DNA from: Doryteuthis pealeii
Lineage: Eukaryota; Mollusca; Cephalopoda; Myopsida; Loliginidae
Assembly: GCA_023376005.1 (NCBI GenBank)
Contig: CM042156.1
Span: 47,745,092-47,809,091 of the forward strand
Reading direction: 5' to 3'
DNA length: 64,000 nt
Positions within the stretch are counted from its first letter, which is position 1; every line of letters begins with the position of its first letter. The translations under genes and the position numbers were made by a program. The notes under the pieces were generated by a model, which was not told where the DNA came from, ran no database searches, and saw only the letters and a program-made list of their open reading frames with translations. Shown in pieces: positions 46,278 to 59,711 of this stretch.

Positions 46278-48817
46278 AAAACAATTTTCTTCAGCTACTT
46301 AAAATCACTGTTTTCATTTTAATTTTTGAAACTTGGTTGTTTAACAATCTGTAAATTGTGTTTTTCAGGTCTAGACTACTTGCTAAGTGCTGTCAGGAGG
46401 AAAAGAAAACGTTACCCGAAAAGAATTTCTCTCTGAAATTTCTCAGTTAGACAAAAAGACTCAGTACGATGTGAGTAACTTTCCTTTCATTTCTTCATTC
46501 AATAACGTTGCACACTTTTATTTGTATAACAATCATATTAAATAGTTTAAGGTATATAAAAATTAAAAATAGCAAAATTTATAAGTAAATTTTCATGATC
46601 TGTGTATAAAACTTGATAAAAGTATTTCGATTACAAGGTTAGCTGAAAAGTTCATAGGCTGACCAAGATTATCTTATGGAATGTTAAGAGTAATTTACGG
46701 TTTTCGAAGGAGCTCTTATTTCTCCGTAATTGTAGCAAATTGTCGGACAAAGAAGGAACAAACACAAAAGTAAATGCAGACACTTGTATTGACAAAAATT
46801 ACATTAAAATTGTTGCAAATTTTAATGGTATTTGCTACGAGACTTATCTGAGTTAGTTAATTTTCTTGGAGTAATGGTGATAACAGGTATTCTTTTTGTC
46901 GGTAGGAAATGTTGATAAGACGCTTCGTCTTGGTAGTTTCTCCTCCTTCAGTAAGTGTGCTATTGTACCTGCCTTTTAACGATGCGATACAATGCCAATA
47001 CTGCTATCGATAAGTAAGCCCTGTTTGGGCTAAGTGATGAATCAAGTGTAGGGACCGCTATTTACGCGAATACCGTCATTTGGGTGCTCCTGATAAGTGA
47101 AGTTTTTGGTATTTGCGCCAACATACGATGATGGCGATTTGCCCCTAGAGCAGGAGGGGGGGAGATAATTGGTTATGGAATTTCCAATAATGTAACCAAA
47201 ATGAGGTTTATTTTTCACCCCCCCCCCCCACATGCACAACACACCTTGTGGACCACACACGTCTTCCAGAGGTATTGCAGTGCTCAGATCCCATTTGTAA
47301 AAAGATGTCATCAACAGTAGATATGATGTCATCGTATGAACTTTTCAGACCAAAAGTCTTTTAAAACTTATTTTAATCTTATATTAAATTTAATCAAAAT
47401 GTAGATTTATATTCATTGTTAAATTTATTCGAATGATACCAAAGTTTTTGTTTTTTTCTATTTTTTCTTTTAAAGCTTTTTAATGAAGTTGATGCAGATG
47501 GAGATGATATTCTTTCATGGTCAGAGTTATACTCGTTTGATATAAAAACTACATGCTCCAGACATTGGCTGTACTTCAACCAATGAGCCTGCCCAACGTG
47601 TAGACACGCCCAAGATGAATCTGAGGACAATTTGCAACAGGAAAATAATTCACAACCAGGGATGAGTTGTGAATGAAGAAGAAAAAATAGCTTATAATAC
47701 TAAAAACATTCCATGTGTCTACACATTTCACTTCATGTTCATCATGGTTATATATGTTTGTGTTTTTGTCCATTTAACACTTTGTTCCATTTTATGTATC
47801 ACTTAAAGAATTTTGACATGCTAACAATTAAACTAACAATCTACATTCCATGTAATCCATATATTAGGGTGAGACAAAAGTTTTTCCATATTTTGGTAAC
47901 TTATTTTTTTATTTTTTTTTTCTTCAACTTAGAGCAAAGAACAGTTTAGCATTCAATGGAGAGCCATCATGTTGCAGAAAGAGAGAGAGGAGAGAGAGAG
48001 AGAGTGAGAGAGGGTGGGGTGTAAATGAACAAGCAGAACAATGTCATTAGACATTGAGCTTACTTGAGACGTTTCCATTTAACGACAAGTCAACTAGACA
48101 GAACAATGAAGCCAAATAAACGAAATAATTCACATTGTGTGTACACATTCGCTTCTTCTTCTTCTTCTTCTACTAATACATACATTGTAGTGTGTATTTG
48201 TATGTGCATGTATGTGGGTATATGTGTAGTAAAAAAAAAAGTCTGTGCAGTGGCCTATTGTCGGTATCAACCGAACAGCAAATCTATCATTCCCTTTTCA
48301 TCTTCACATGATTGCTGACTCTACAAAATTATAATTCTATTGCCAAGGTGGATTAAAAATTAACATTATTCTTTAAGTGCATTGCGCTAATAAAAATCTT
48401 GTTGCCATCATATTGAAAGCCAACTACTGACAATTTTTTTCATCCTACACTGATACTAGTTTTTGTCCCTCAACGTGAAGAACTCCTACCTCCTCTAGGT
48501 CGTGAAGTCTCATGAGCATGTGGGAAGTGGCCATGGATCAAACAATAATCCTAGCGAAGTAAGTCTGAACTATTATCCTAGATGTGGCATCAGTTTGATT
48601 CCCCTCCAACTTGCCTGTAGTTTATTCCGCTAACACATATACAAAGATTGCAAAACTTTTTTTATTAGTTCTATATTTGACCTTTACTATGTTATGGATT
48701 TTTTTCATATCCTGTTCTTTTAAATATTCTGACATAAGAGTTACTATGGCAACATGCATTACATGGATATGCACATTTAAATAGATCAGGTGTTTTTTAG
48801 CACTACTAATACCATAG

Positions 48818-49160
48818 GGGTAATTCCATGTCAATCATCCAGGCCATGTCACCCACCCCCTTCAACTTTTTCTGAAATGTTGTATTAAAGTTAGACAATC
48901 CCCAAAATTTGAGTTTCCAATTCCAAAAATTAGTGGAGTTATGTTGATTTTTTAGCTCTCCAAATTTGAGAGGGTCACGAAAAATGGTGACTATTTGTAA
49001 TCTTATTTTTGTCTGTAAAATGAGTTCTAGAGCTTCCCTACACCTAAAAATCGGTTTATAAAAGCATTTTGCCAGGGGAATCCAAAAATGCTATCGAAAA
49101 AGTCTGAAAGGTGGGTGACAATTTTACTTTTTATCTGGATGATTTGACATGGAATTGCCC
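48818..49160. mobile_element. ATAG-flanked MITE (copy A'')
   Basis: Direct counterpart of 9151-9494, with ATAG at 48814-48817 and 49161-49164. Confidence 0.84.
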
Positions 49161-49828
49161 ATAGAGATCATTCATAATCTTTTGCAGTGAAGTTTCGTCA
49201 TTTAAGAATTTCATAAAATTTTATTTGCTATTTAATTACAAATCAACTTTACTGACACTGCCTTCTGTTGTTTTCACTTTTGACTTGTTGTCACATTTCT
49301 CAACAGTTTTAAATTGCAGACATGGAGCTGATTAGAATTTTTTGGAATAATTGTTAGAAGAATATGCATCAGAAGATTAAAGAAACTACACTACCAGAGG
49401 AAAATTCTTTTGTGACTAAAACTCATTCACAGAAATTGGTCTAAAAAGTAATGAGATTGAGTTTTTTTTTGTTTTTAGGTTGGCAACCCTGATTAAAATT
49501 CAAGTGAATTATGTTAATTCATCATTCATTATTCATCATCATTAATCATGAATCAGATTTTATGCAAGTTTATCCATTTTTATCACATTTTTCTTAAATT
49601 CATGAAATAACTGATTAATTAGAAGAGACACTATCTCAGCTATTGAAAAAATGCTATGCCCCTTTTTAAAAATCTGTGCTTAGAACTTGATATCCATAAG
49701 TCTGTAATTAATTTGTTTAATCTTTTCAGCCGTATTGTCCTGAAATTTGACATAGAATTTGGTCTTATGTTCCATTATTGTTATACACTTGTAACAATCA
49801 AATTACTCAGCTGAATGTGAAAGAAATC

Positions 49829-50690
49829 TTAGACCTGCAACATCCTGACTACCTTGAACTTGTAGTGAAAGGTTACTTGTACAAATGCAAAGAGGCCCGA
49901 ATTGTCTGTTATTGACCGATCCTTGAATGGCAGGTCTCTGGTACAGTGATTGCAAACAAAGGTGATGACGTTTTCTGTAGGTGTTGGGGGTGCTGTGTCT
50001 CTCCTTCCTTTTACTCTCTCTTCTGGCGGCTTCTTTCCTCTCTTTTCACCCCTTTCTTTCCTTGTTTGACGAGAGGCGCCAGGTCGCACGGTCTTCTGCA
50101 CCAAGCCCCATGTGTTTATCAATGTGGCAGTCTTCATGCAGACATCTTTGAAGTGTAGGCGTGGTCTCCCTACCAGTGTCGCGGTGCCTCTCCACTAGTT
50201 CACTGTACGAGCGTCTTTGGGGATGCAGCCTTTGTCCATCCTCCTGACCATGGCCAAGCCAGCACAGGCATCTTCACAGATAATGGCGGGCATGCTGTTT
50301 ACGTTTGCTCATTCCAACACTCTGTGTTGGGCACATTTCCTGCCAGCAAATGTGTAGAATGTGGCGTAGGCATCTGAGATGAAAGCTGTCCAGTTTCCTC
50401 ACGTGACATGAGTACGTGGTCCAGGCTTTGCCTACCTTATAGGAGAGTACTGAGAACACACACTCTGTAGACGCGCATTTTGGTTCTCTTGGTAAGGCAG
50501 GCATTTGTCCATACTCGCTGGCTTAGTTTCGCCATAACTGCACCGCTTTTGCATATTCTGCTGTTGATGTATCATCGGTGGAGACTGAATTGGCAATGGT
50601 AGACCAAGGTGCTTGAAGTTCTCCACTGCTTCCAGGCTGTGCCCGTTGATGTTGATGTTTGGAGGGTTGTCACACCTTGTGCCATGACAA
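49829..50690 (-). pseudogene. RTE-type LINE fragment (copy A'')
   Basis: Direct counterpart of 10205-11039 with many single-base indels, so that no long frame survives. The motif order is the same. Confidence 0.8.
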
Positions 50691-52397
50691 ATTGTCTTAA
50701 TCAGATCAAAAATAGCAATAGCATTTTTAAAAAAATCTGATTAATTTGATGTTTCAGAAATACGGTAAGAGATAAGATTATAATGTTTTGAGTTTGAGTT
50801 TTGTTAACGGCATATCAACCTCTGTGGGTCATTTAATGCCAAAAAGGTTATTTTGGATTCAGACTGTAAAGTAGTGGTTCGTATGGAATAATTTTATGTG
50901 TCTCTATACTTTGTTTGAAAAGGTGCTTTTTTTAATAAAATTTAAAATGTTTTCAGGTTTAGAATTTAAGAGAGCATTTTTAGAGCGTTATCGAGGATTA
51001 ATATAATGCACACATTTTTTTTTGTAGGTGCTGATACCTTAAACATTCCAATTTTAAAATTTACAAAAAATTCTAATCCAAGATTATTGCAATTTTACTC
51101 AAATGCTTCAGTACTTATTAATAAATGATGAATTTATTTTTTAAAGAAGTTTACACTCAAAATTTTTTTTCTTTTTATTTCTTTTTTTTTTCTTATTGTC
51201 AACCCCTTGGCCAAGTAATTTTTATCTTGTTTCATTTTTTTAATAACTCCATGGAACAAATAATTTGTTTACCTTTTTTTTAAAATGAGTATTCTGTGTT
51301 TATACAAATGCCTCACTTTTGAAATTGTAAAATAAACTAAATTTGATTTTCAATGCAACCTTTTTACCTTTATTCCTATTTTATGGATATGATCATGTTT
51401 TTGTTTATTTTGTTTTTAAATTCTTTTAAATATTTTTTCAAATTGACAATCCGCTTAAAATTATTTGAACTTAATATCTAGGATGGAGATTTCTGTATTA
51501 AAGTAACAATACTTAATAGAATAAATTACTGATATGGTGAAAAATATTGAACAATTTTTTTTTTTTTTTTTTTGTTTTTTTTTGCTGTCTTTTCATAGGA
51601 TCATATTTTGGTAGTGGAAGTTTGCAATATCATTTATTATGTATCCCTTTTTTGGGTTTCATAATCTTTTCAATACGTAACAGCCTCATTGATAAGATGT
51701 GTCATTACTTTAGCTGTAAAACAAAGGCAAGATATCTTGTACATTTCTTCATGTTTATGCTTTGATTTTCTGAGAGCAAATCAAAATAAATATCTTTGAA
51801 TAAGGCAAATCAGATCAGTAGTAAAATTAACAGACTCAAAAAGAGTAAAACAGCAACACAGATTATTACTCTTTGATTTCCCATACTTTCTATAAGCGGA
51901 GTCTGTTATTCTGAATCATACAATGAATTTGTTGATGAAAAATAAATAAAAAACTAACCAATTAACTGACCAATAATAATAATTAAAGTTGATTTTTTTT
52001 TCCTTGTTTTAGGCAAAAATTTGTGATTGTTTCTTTCAAGCAAATAAAAAAAATGAAATAACTGAGAAAAACATTTTTAATTTAATTTGAATATAGGCTG
52101 TTGAAGTTCTGCCAAAGTTCAAGTGCATGCTTTTGGTGTATTTATATATAATAATATATATATATATATATATAGAAAAATGTAAATAAATTGATGCGTA
52201 TTCAATAGTATAAAGATATGAAAACAAATATTTCAGAGGGTTATTTATTAGAATATGATAGGATTACCCAAACCACAACAGAAAGATGTTTTATCTTTTT
52301 TAACATAAACAAAATCATATCAACAAAATTTCTAAAAGATGCGAAATTGTTCTAAATTGTCTAAACTAGTATACATAGAGTATTTTTTTTAAATTCT

Positions 52398-52898
52398 GGT
52401 AATTTATGAGGAAGTGCGTCCCGGTCTCCTGCCTCAAAAATTCTACCTGGCCTATCAAAAATAACAACCCAGCTCGTTGAATTTTGTTTATTTATTTGTA
52501 ATTTGTCGCCGTAATCTTCTTGTAGATATGAAGATGATATATAGTTGGAATGACTGAGATAGATAGATAAACAAACAAAAATAATATAGATAGATAGAAC
52601 AAATGGAGATAGATAGATATTTTCTTTTTGACAAGTAAATGCTATTGCGGGAGGGTTCGCTTCTTTTTTGTCTAATTCTTGTTTATTAAACTAAAAACAG
52701 AGACATTAAACAAACATGAATAAAAAAATCTTAGTATTCAAAGTAATATAGAGTAAATATGAACAAATTGAGAGAGATAGATAGATATGAAGATGGATAG
52801 TTTGAATAGACTGACTGGGGTCATTATTTTAGATAGTCACCGAGTAGCCAATTTTTGAGGCCCAGGAGACCGGGACGCACTTCCTGCCATAAATTACC
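52398..52898. mobile_element. hAT-like MITE (copy A''), counterpart of 27176-27667
   Basis: Same ends, with flanks TAAATTCT and AAAATTCT. It sits inside a further stretch of about 150 bp (52305-52397 and 52899-52970) that copy A also lacks and whose two halves are weakly complementary, suggesting an insertion into an older palindromic element. Confidence 0.82.
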
Positions 52899-55800
52899 AA
52901 AATTCTTAATTCTTATAAAATGAAAGTTTTAGAAATGTTTTTAGATTGTTAGAAAAGGAATGTTATCCTTTTAAATAAATTTTCCTGATATTTTATAGCA
53001 TCACCATATTTTGAAATGTAACACTAATTAGCATGATACTTGTATTTTCCTTTCCTTTTTTTTCCTTTGAAGTAATTTTCATATGGTAAAATTTATCACC
53101 ATTAAAATTCATTGCAGGTAAATTATTTTTGGTTAAATTCAGAATTTTGTCTTTGCTTTTAAGAATTTGATAAAATGAGCTCAAGGTTTAGGTTTATAGG
53201 ATCAATTAATCTGATGCAAAGTTATCTCTAATAAATCATCATATACAAGAAAGGTTGCTGCCTAATATGACATAATCAACTTGCATCTTAGAAAACCAAT
53301 TGCAGTGAATAAACTTGATATAATGAATATGTAGATACTTGGTACCCCTGACTTGTAATCTGATTGGACAGTGTCATGTAGAATAGTCGACACTGTGTTG
53401 GTCCTCTACTAATAACCTTACAAGCTAACTTACTTGCTAGACGACACCACGACTGCTCGGAGACGGATTACTATTCAATGTACCCAGTACTACTGCGATA
53501 ATATACCAACTACCAACTTCAAGAAATATATCCCTTAACCCGGATATATCACAACTAACGTCTAAAATTTAGCTTTTCCTAAAAGAAAAATTAAATCCAT
53601 TAGAAAAAAAATGTATTCGTTGTTAAAATAATTCCAATTTTCAATCAACTCTAAAGCAGTTTATCTAATAAAATTTATTAATCAAAATAAAAACCATGAA
53701 TGTATATATTGTTGTCACAATAAACAATCTATTCTTCCAGTTGAAATTTGAAGTTTTACAATCAATGAATTTTTCAAAGGCATTTTGAGCAGCTGCTTGG
53801 TTGTTGAAGACCATTTCTTGCAATCAAAAATATGTTAATAAAATGCTACATAAAATTTATTTTTTCTTTTCTATTTATATTGTCCTAGGAAGGTTTACAT
53901 TAACACAAACTTTTTAAGCATTGACATCAACATCAAAATAAATTAATCTTTTTTTTGGAAACACTTTATTTAAATTCTATCTATTGTCATCAAAATTCAT
54001 TTCCCAGATTCATTTCCATATTTTATTCCCAAATGCAACATGGTGAAATTACATATTCCATCTTAAAACATTTCATTTTTTAAGGTTATAGATAATTTCT
54101 AAGAATTATTTAAGATTTTAGACTTGATTTTCCACTAGCTACCCCCACACCCTCCACCAAAGAAAACTGTGGAAAATGGATTATCTATAATAATGGAGAT
54201 TGCTTCCGGTTTTATCTGCTAACAAAAATGGCGTCACTGCTTACGTCACATTACCCAAAATCGACATAACATAGAATAATACACTCAAATTTGAACATGC
54301 AACATTACTACAGTCCTCATTGTTTTTAAACAAGTTTTAATAATACATGACTTGTATTATAATCTATATATAGTTTGTTTTATTTTAATAAATATTTAAA
54401 GTTTACATTTCAAATTGTTTTATTTTTAATGAATTTGATGATTTTACTTACTTAGGGTACAAATTCGCTGACATTGAATTTCGTGTGACTCCCACCCGTC
54501 AGGCAATATGTTCAAAATCTATTTTTTCATCGTCCGCGAGGGCATTTTATTTGTACTTGTAAATTAATTTCTGGTAAGAAATTTTCAGCTAGGTGTGTCT
54601 ACTTTATGCAGTTAAACAAAAAAATCCATTCACTTTTATTAACCTAATGAAGATGAAGTAAGAGTACATTCTGAATTAAACCCTCTCAGTGAAAACTTTA
54701 AAAATTTTTGAGTTTTCAAAACTAATATACAACTATATAAACCTGCCCTTGTGTCTGTTGGGATTTTCTGATATAAGGTGTGTATCAGATGGCTACTTCT
54801 TAATATAGAACTCGCCGACTACCATGTGACCAGCCTTGTTGTCCAATCACTGGCAGTCCTCTGCTGCTGCTGTTGTATTTATACTGGCTGATTCTAATCT
54901 TAGCTCACTTCTACTTGATCTTCTTGGACATCGACCTAAAGGATTACTATAACACAGGACTTATTGACTTACCAAGGATTGCTATAACTCGGACTTATTG
55001 ACTTACAAAGGATTGCTATAACTCGGGACTTATTGGCTTATTACTTTAAGTTCTTTTACATTTGTAATTACTGAAAATCTGCGTTGCAAAAACTCTAGCC
55101 AAGTTTGAGTTATTAATGACAAAGATGAGATTTGTGAATAGAATTGAAATGATCTGGTTGATTTCTAAGTCTATAACATAAACAAACATTGTGCAATGAC
55201 AGAATATTGGCTATATAGAGTTGTTGGGTCAGTAGAATGTTTATTCCTGTGTGAGGGGGGTTAAGTGAGAGAGAGGCTTTCTGTGATTGGATATAGCAAT
55301 CACATGATGAGCCCAGAAGTTTTGGCGCAAAATACAAAAAAATCACCAGATAGATTCTGGATGAGCTCCCAGCTGCACGTTGAACAGAAATTCTTGCCAA
55401 GAAATAACTAGGTCAGAAAATACCAGCTGTCCTCTCCATCACACCGGTAAGTTTCTCAAACTTAACTCTATACACAGGAAGGACTTTGTTAGTCATTGTT
55501 TTATTTGTTCTTTAATAAATTATTAGAATTAAACTAAGTTTTAATTCATTTATTTGTGCTATTAGTCTTAGAATGAAATGCTATACTAAAACTAATAGAA
55601 TGAAGTTTATGGACAAATCATGTTACATCCAATATAGCAGCTTTCCTTAGAATTGTTCAGGTACCTATTTGTATTTTTGAATTTCATAAACTGTTGTATT
55701 TCATGCATTTCAATTTGTCATTTTGAAATATGGAATCTATTACAATCATTTGCAATTTTTGATAAAAACACCTTCAAACACTGACTCCAAATGGTTTTAA

Positions 55801-56344
55801 CATAAAGCTAAACCATCCTCAAGACTACTACTTTGAAATAAGATGGACAGATTTGGGATGATACATAAACAACTAAATAAACAAATGAAGTTAAATATCT
55901 GACTAAAACAGTTACTGCTAATTTGAAACACACCTTGCCTATGCTTAACAAATATATTTCAAATGGAGAGCTCAGTGCCAGGTGTCTATGATAGCTGGAG
56001 GAAAATAACTCATAAATGAACCCAGCCTAATTCAGAGTACAAAAGAGAAGAGCTTTGCTCACACACACAAAAAAAAACGTAACTGGATAGCTCATTCCAC
56101 CCGGCTGGAAGTCACATTCGTTTTAACTAATCAGCCCCAAACAATAGCTTTGTTTAAATTTAATATTAAACATATATAGAAGTCTTTGATTTAAGGGAAA
56201 TAATAAGTAACTTTAGATGCAAAGGTAATTTTTAGCCATTTTTTTAAATATATATCCTTATAGGAATGCTCTGGACTTAGAAAAATCTCAACAGGATGTT
56301 AAGAGTTAAGGAGTAGAATTGAATTCTACGTGAATAGTCAGTGG

Positions 56345-56716
56345 TCATGAAGAAAAAAGAGCTTCCCCATCAGGCCCAGGTATGAGTACACCAGCAAATG
56401 AAACACCATACAAAATAGCAATAATAATTCCCACAAACATTGCAGTTATCAACAAAGTCATTAACATGGAACCGAAGGAGTTATGGAATTGAGCAGGTGC
56501 TATAGTGCTTAGGAGGGCAGGACAAAGGGTTAAAGTAAACACAATGGCTACACTTGTATTGATAGCAATGATCCAACCAAATTTGCTGAAAGGGAGCATA
56601 GTGGTATGTGTGAGTGGTATGGCTGCAGTTATTGTGGTGATGGCACTGCTGATGATAGAGACACCGAGTGCGTGATGGCAGCACTGGTACGCCATTGACG
56701 AGTTTCTGATTGGACT
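56345..56716 (-). CDS. Dispatched/Patched-like protein, terminal exon (copy A'')
   Basis: Same length (372 nt) and nearly identical to the exon at 16045-16416, with the same C-terminus PDGEALFSS. One missing base near 56667 (ACCGAGTGCG against ACCGATGTGG) and one extra T at the exon start (CTGATTGG) cancel out, leaving about 16 residues in a shifted frame. That compensated pair is more likely consensus error than biology. The remaining 100 or so codons, including both membrane helices, are intact. Confidence 0.72.
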   Translation of the reverse strand, partial: SPIRNSSMAYQCCHHALGVSIISSAITTITAAIPLTHTTMLPFSKFGWIIAINTSVAIVFTLTLCPALLSTIAPAQFHNSFGSMLMTLLITAMFVGIIIAILYGVSFAGVLIPGPDGEALFSS

Positions 56717-56998
56717 CTGAATAAAAAGCAAAAAAAATACTTGAAATTAATTGTCAATAAAATTTTAGCAAAAAAGAAGAAAAAAAATTTTCTACCCTTT
56801 TGTAGCTATTTTCATATATTTAAATCACCACCATCATTATTCTTTAATACTTTAGAACAATTAAGCTATATTGATAGAATTTTAACAGGGTTAAAAAAGA
56901 AAGAAATAAATACATGAATATATTAATATATACCTTATAAATATATCTCATACATATTCTTACTACAAATATATCTCATACATATTCTTACTTCTAGT

Positions 56999-57717
56999 GG
57001 TAATTTATGAGGAAGTGCATCCCGGTCTCCCGCCTCAAAAACCACTACCCGGTGACTATCAAAACATATCTCATACATATTCTTACTACAAATATATCTC
57101 ACATATTCTTACTTCTAGCGGTAATTTATGAGGAAGTGCATCCCTGTCTCGCACAAAAACCACTACCCGGTGACTATCAAAATATATCTCATACATATTC
57201 TTACTACAAATATATCTCACATATTCTTACTTCTAGCGGAATTTATGAGAAAGTGCATCCTGGTCTCCCGCCTCAAAAACCACTACCGGTGACTATCAAA
57301 ATACCAACCCCAGCTCGTCGTAATTCTTGTTATTTATCGTAATTTGTCGTAATTCTGTTTAGATATGAAGATGATATATATTTGGAATAGACTGAATAGA
57401 TAGATAGATAAACAAACAAAATAATATAGATAGATATGAACAAATGGAGATAATAGATATTTCGACAAGTAAATGCATTTGGGGGGGGGGCGCTTCTTTT
57501 TTTGTCGTAATTCTTGTTTATTTAAACTAAAAACAAGACATTAAACAAACTTGAAAAAAAAATCTTAGTATTTAAAGTAATATAAATAAATATGAACAAA
57601 TTGAGATAGATAGATAGATGGATATTGAATAGACTGAGCAGGGTCGTTATTTTATAGTAACCGGGCAGAAACTTTTTGAGGCAGGAGACCGTGAAAGCAC
57701 TTTCTTCATAAATTACC
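56999..57717. mobile_element. hAT-like MITE with expanded left end (copy A'')
   Basis: Counterpart of 16693-17548 with flanks CTTCTAGT (56991-56998) and CTTCTAGC (57718-57725). It has three units of the 120-bp array instead of four. Confidence 0.84.
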
Positions 57718-58302
57718 CTTCTAGCAAACGAAATGTACTTCTGCTTCTACCAAAGACAACGTAACACTTGAAGATCTTTAACAAACTAAGTTCGTTGTGT
57801 TTTGCCAGATCGCCACTGTCCAACCGTCTCCTTTTATACTCGGTCTGGCCGAGACATGTCACAACTTTTGTCTCGCCAGCTACGAGACTTGCCACTACAA
57901 ATCACGGCCTCAAGGACACTCACGATTTTTACCTCCTCGACTAGTCAGACTCGTCACATTTCTGCTTCCGCCCACACGTACAACATGCCACCCGCTGTCT
58001 CTTCGATCGAAGGACCGTTGTTGGCTCATCACAGATTCGTGAGTTTTGCCGTTCAATCTCGCTACATTACTGCCTTATCTGAAAATTAGTTTAGATATTC
58101 AGTGATCATGCAAAAACAAATAAAAAAGACTGTCTTTCAAATAAAAAGCAATGATAACAAAAAGAGCCAAAGTTTCATTAACCATTCCAATTTACTCCCT
58201 TTGTAGGTGTAACCCTTTGAACCCCACCTTCCTAATGTAAACTACCCTGTGCACCCCCCTCATCCAGCACATCATGTCCTGTAAAACATTTATTACATGG
58301 CA

Positions 58303-58340
<38 letters not shown>

Positions 58341-58342
<2 letters not shown>

Positions 58343-58900
58343 AATCCCTCCACACAGGCAGGATGTGACACAAGCAGAGTTTAACAGGTTTAAATTCAGA
58401 GTTTTCCTTCCCTTAAACTGGTTGCCCAACTAAGGTTAAAGAACCCAGTATGTCATACTATTTACCCATAGCTGGAGGGAGTATGTGGATGCATACCTTT
58501 CCCAAAGGTATTAGCACTATGTAAGATGCAAACAGCCTTGTCCAGAATTGGAACTTTCGTCAACGAGTCCATTTCCTACGACTCTAACCATTACACCATG
58601 CACCTCCACATGGCATATATATATTTACCAACCCCTCCGCATGAGCAGGATGGGACACAAGGTCAATTTCTTAAGTGGAGTTTAACAGGTTTGAATTCAG
58701 AGTTTTCCTTCTCCTAGACTGGTTGCCTAACCAAGGTTAAAGAGCCCAGTCTGCCCTACTATTTACCCATAGCTGGAGGGAGAGTAGAATTCACACCTTT
58801 CCCAAGGGTATTAGCACTAAGTGAAATGCAATTATCAGGTCCAGGATTTGAACTCAGGGTGACAAGCCCATTTCCTATGACTTTAACCATTACACCACGT
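58341..58900 (-). mobile_element. Tandem dimer of a tRNA-derived SINE (copy A'')
   Basis: Counterpart of 18181-18742. About 97 bp that follow the SINE head in copy A (18742-18838, including the fragment GTTTGATATGCCATTAAACC) are missing here, and the SINE joins directly to GTGGCATATATG. Confidence 0.8.
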
Positions 58901-59062
58901 GGCATATATGTAAGAGTTTAATATAGATTTCCGAGGCGAGTAAAAGTGCCACTGGGGCATATGAAAAACTGGCTTAGGGGGATAAACCAGCCATTAGGGT
59001 TCTAAGGTTTCTTAAATCTTAAATTTTCTAATTATTTACTTCAAATCTGCTGGTTATTTTAC

Positions 59063-59223
59063 CTGAATTTTCTTGAGGTATTTTCCGCTGATGAGATAAC
59101 CTTCGACAAGATGGACACAATAATCAACAGAAGATCCAACTAAAATTGATAATGACACGGCCTCAATGGAACTCAATTCCCAACCAAATATGCAGAATAC
59201 ACTCATAACCAAACAAATGATAC
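59063..59223 (-). CDS. Dispatched/Patched-like protein, GxxxD exon (copy A'')
   Basis: An intact duplicate of the exon at 18997-19157 with the same 161-nt length, acceptor, donor and GxxxD helix. In copy A the acceptor region carries a 44-bp duplication (TGATACCTGAAAAAATAAATGAC repeats at 19149-19209, given here only by position), so copy A has a second, decoy acceptor upstream; copy A'' has a single one. Confidence 0.76.
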
Positions 59224-59415
59224 CTGAAAAAATAAATGACAATAAATCAAAATAAATGGTATTTTCACGATAAATGTTATTGTGCTAAACTGATAGAAAA
59301 ATAAAAGTCTGTAAATAGTTGTGATGCTAAAATTTATTGAACTTTAAAATAGAAATTAGAAGGCTATTGACAATGCAATGGAAGAACAATAGGTGATGAA
59401 AATGATGTTAATTTA

Positions 59416-59467
59416 CCGGTTTCCTAAATATTTTCGGGATAAAATCCCATCCTCAGATGTTTTGGTG
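59416..59467 (-). ncRNA. Hammerhead-like motif (copy A'')
   Basis: The same core and stem II as 19385-19436 (CTGAGGA at 59450-59456, GAAA at 59432-59435), with ACAT before the core instead of ACCT, which weakens helix I. It lies about 250 bp downstream, on the same strand, of the Penelope ORF end at 59712. Confidence 0.45.
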
Positions 59468-59711
59468 GTATGTGTGTTACTGCACTGATGCAAACGTTTA
59501 TTGTTTATTCAGTTAAATAAAGGGATGCTGGATGTTGCAGTGAATTTGAAATTGTTCAGCTATTTCTGTGGTGAATCGCTGACTCATTTTTGGCATGCAG
59601 ACTCAAATATGGATATTATGATGTAAGAAAAAAATGGGACTGTGTTGTGCATTGAGTGGCACTTCGCTGCCGATTTACTGCACTATATACTCTGCATTGA
59701 GTTCTGCTCTA

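Larger units (their letters stand above)
41030..47672 (+). pseudogene. JmjC/EF-hand gene fragment, copy A'' (indel-disrupted)
   Basis: All four exons of the copy-A gene recur in order: about 41030-41190, 42199-42359, 46369-46470 and 47476-47672, again ending with an RDEL-like tail and TGA. Unlike copy A, each carries small indels: an extra T in the first exon start (AAATTTAC for AAATAC), a lost base in GAAACCGAAGG, inserted bases in the third exon (AAGTGCTGTCAGGAGGAAAAG) and lost bases in the fourth. The introns also hold a mariner fold-back and a hAT-like MITE that copy A lacks. These indels may be true decay, but their density in homopolymers suggests unpolished long-read sequence. I treat this as a broken allelic copy rather than a second functional gene. 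Confidence 0.7.

Noticed and set aside
57797..58089. Overlapping 81- and 95-residue plus-strand frames in the GC-richer segment
   Set aside because: In copy A the equivalent segment is interrupted, and the better signal there is a minus-strand TATA box; coding is unlikely.
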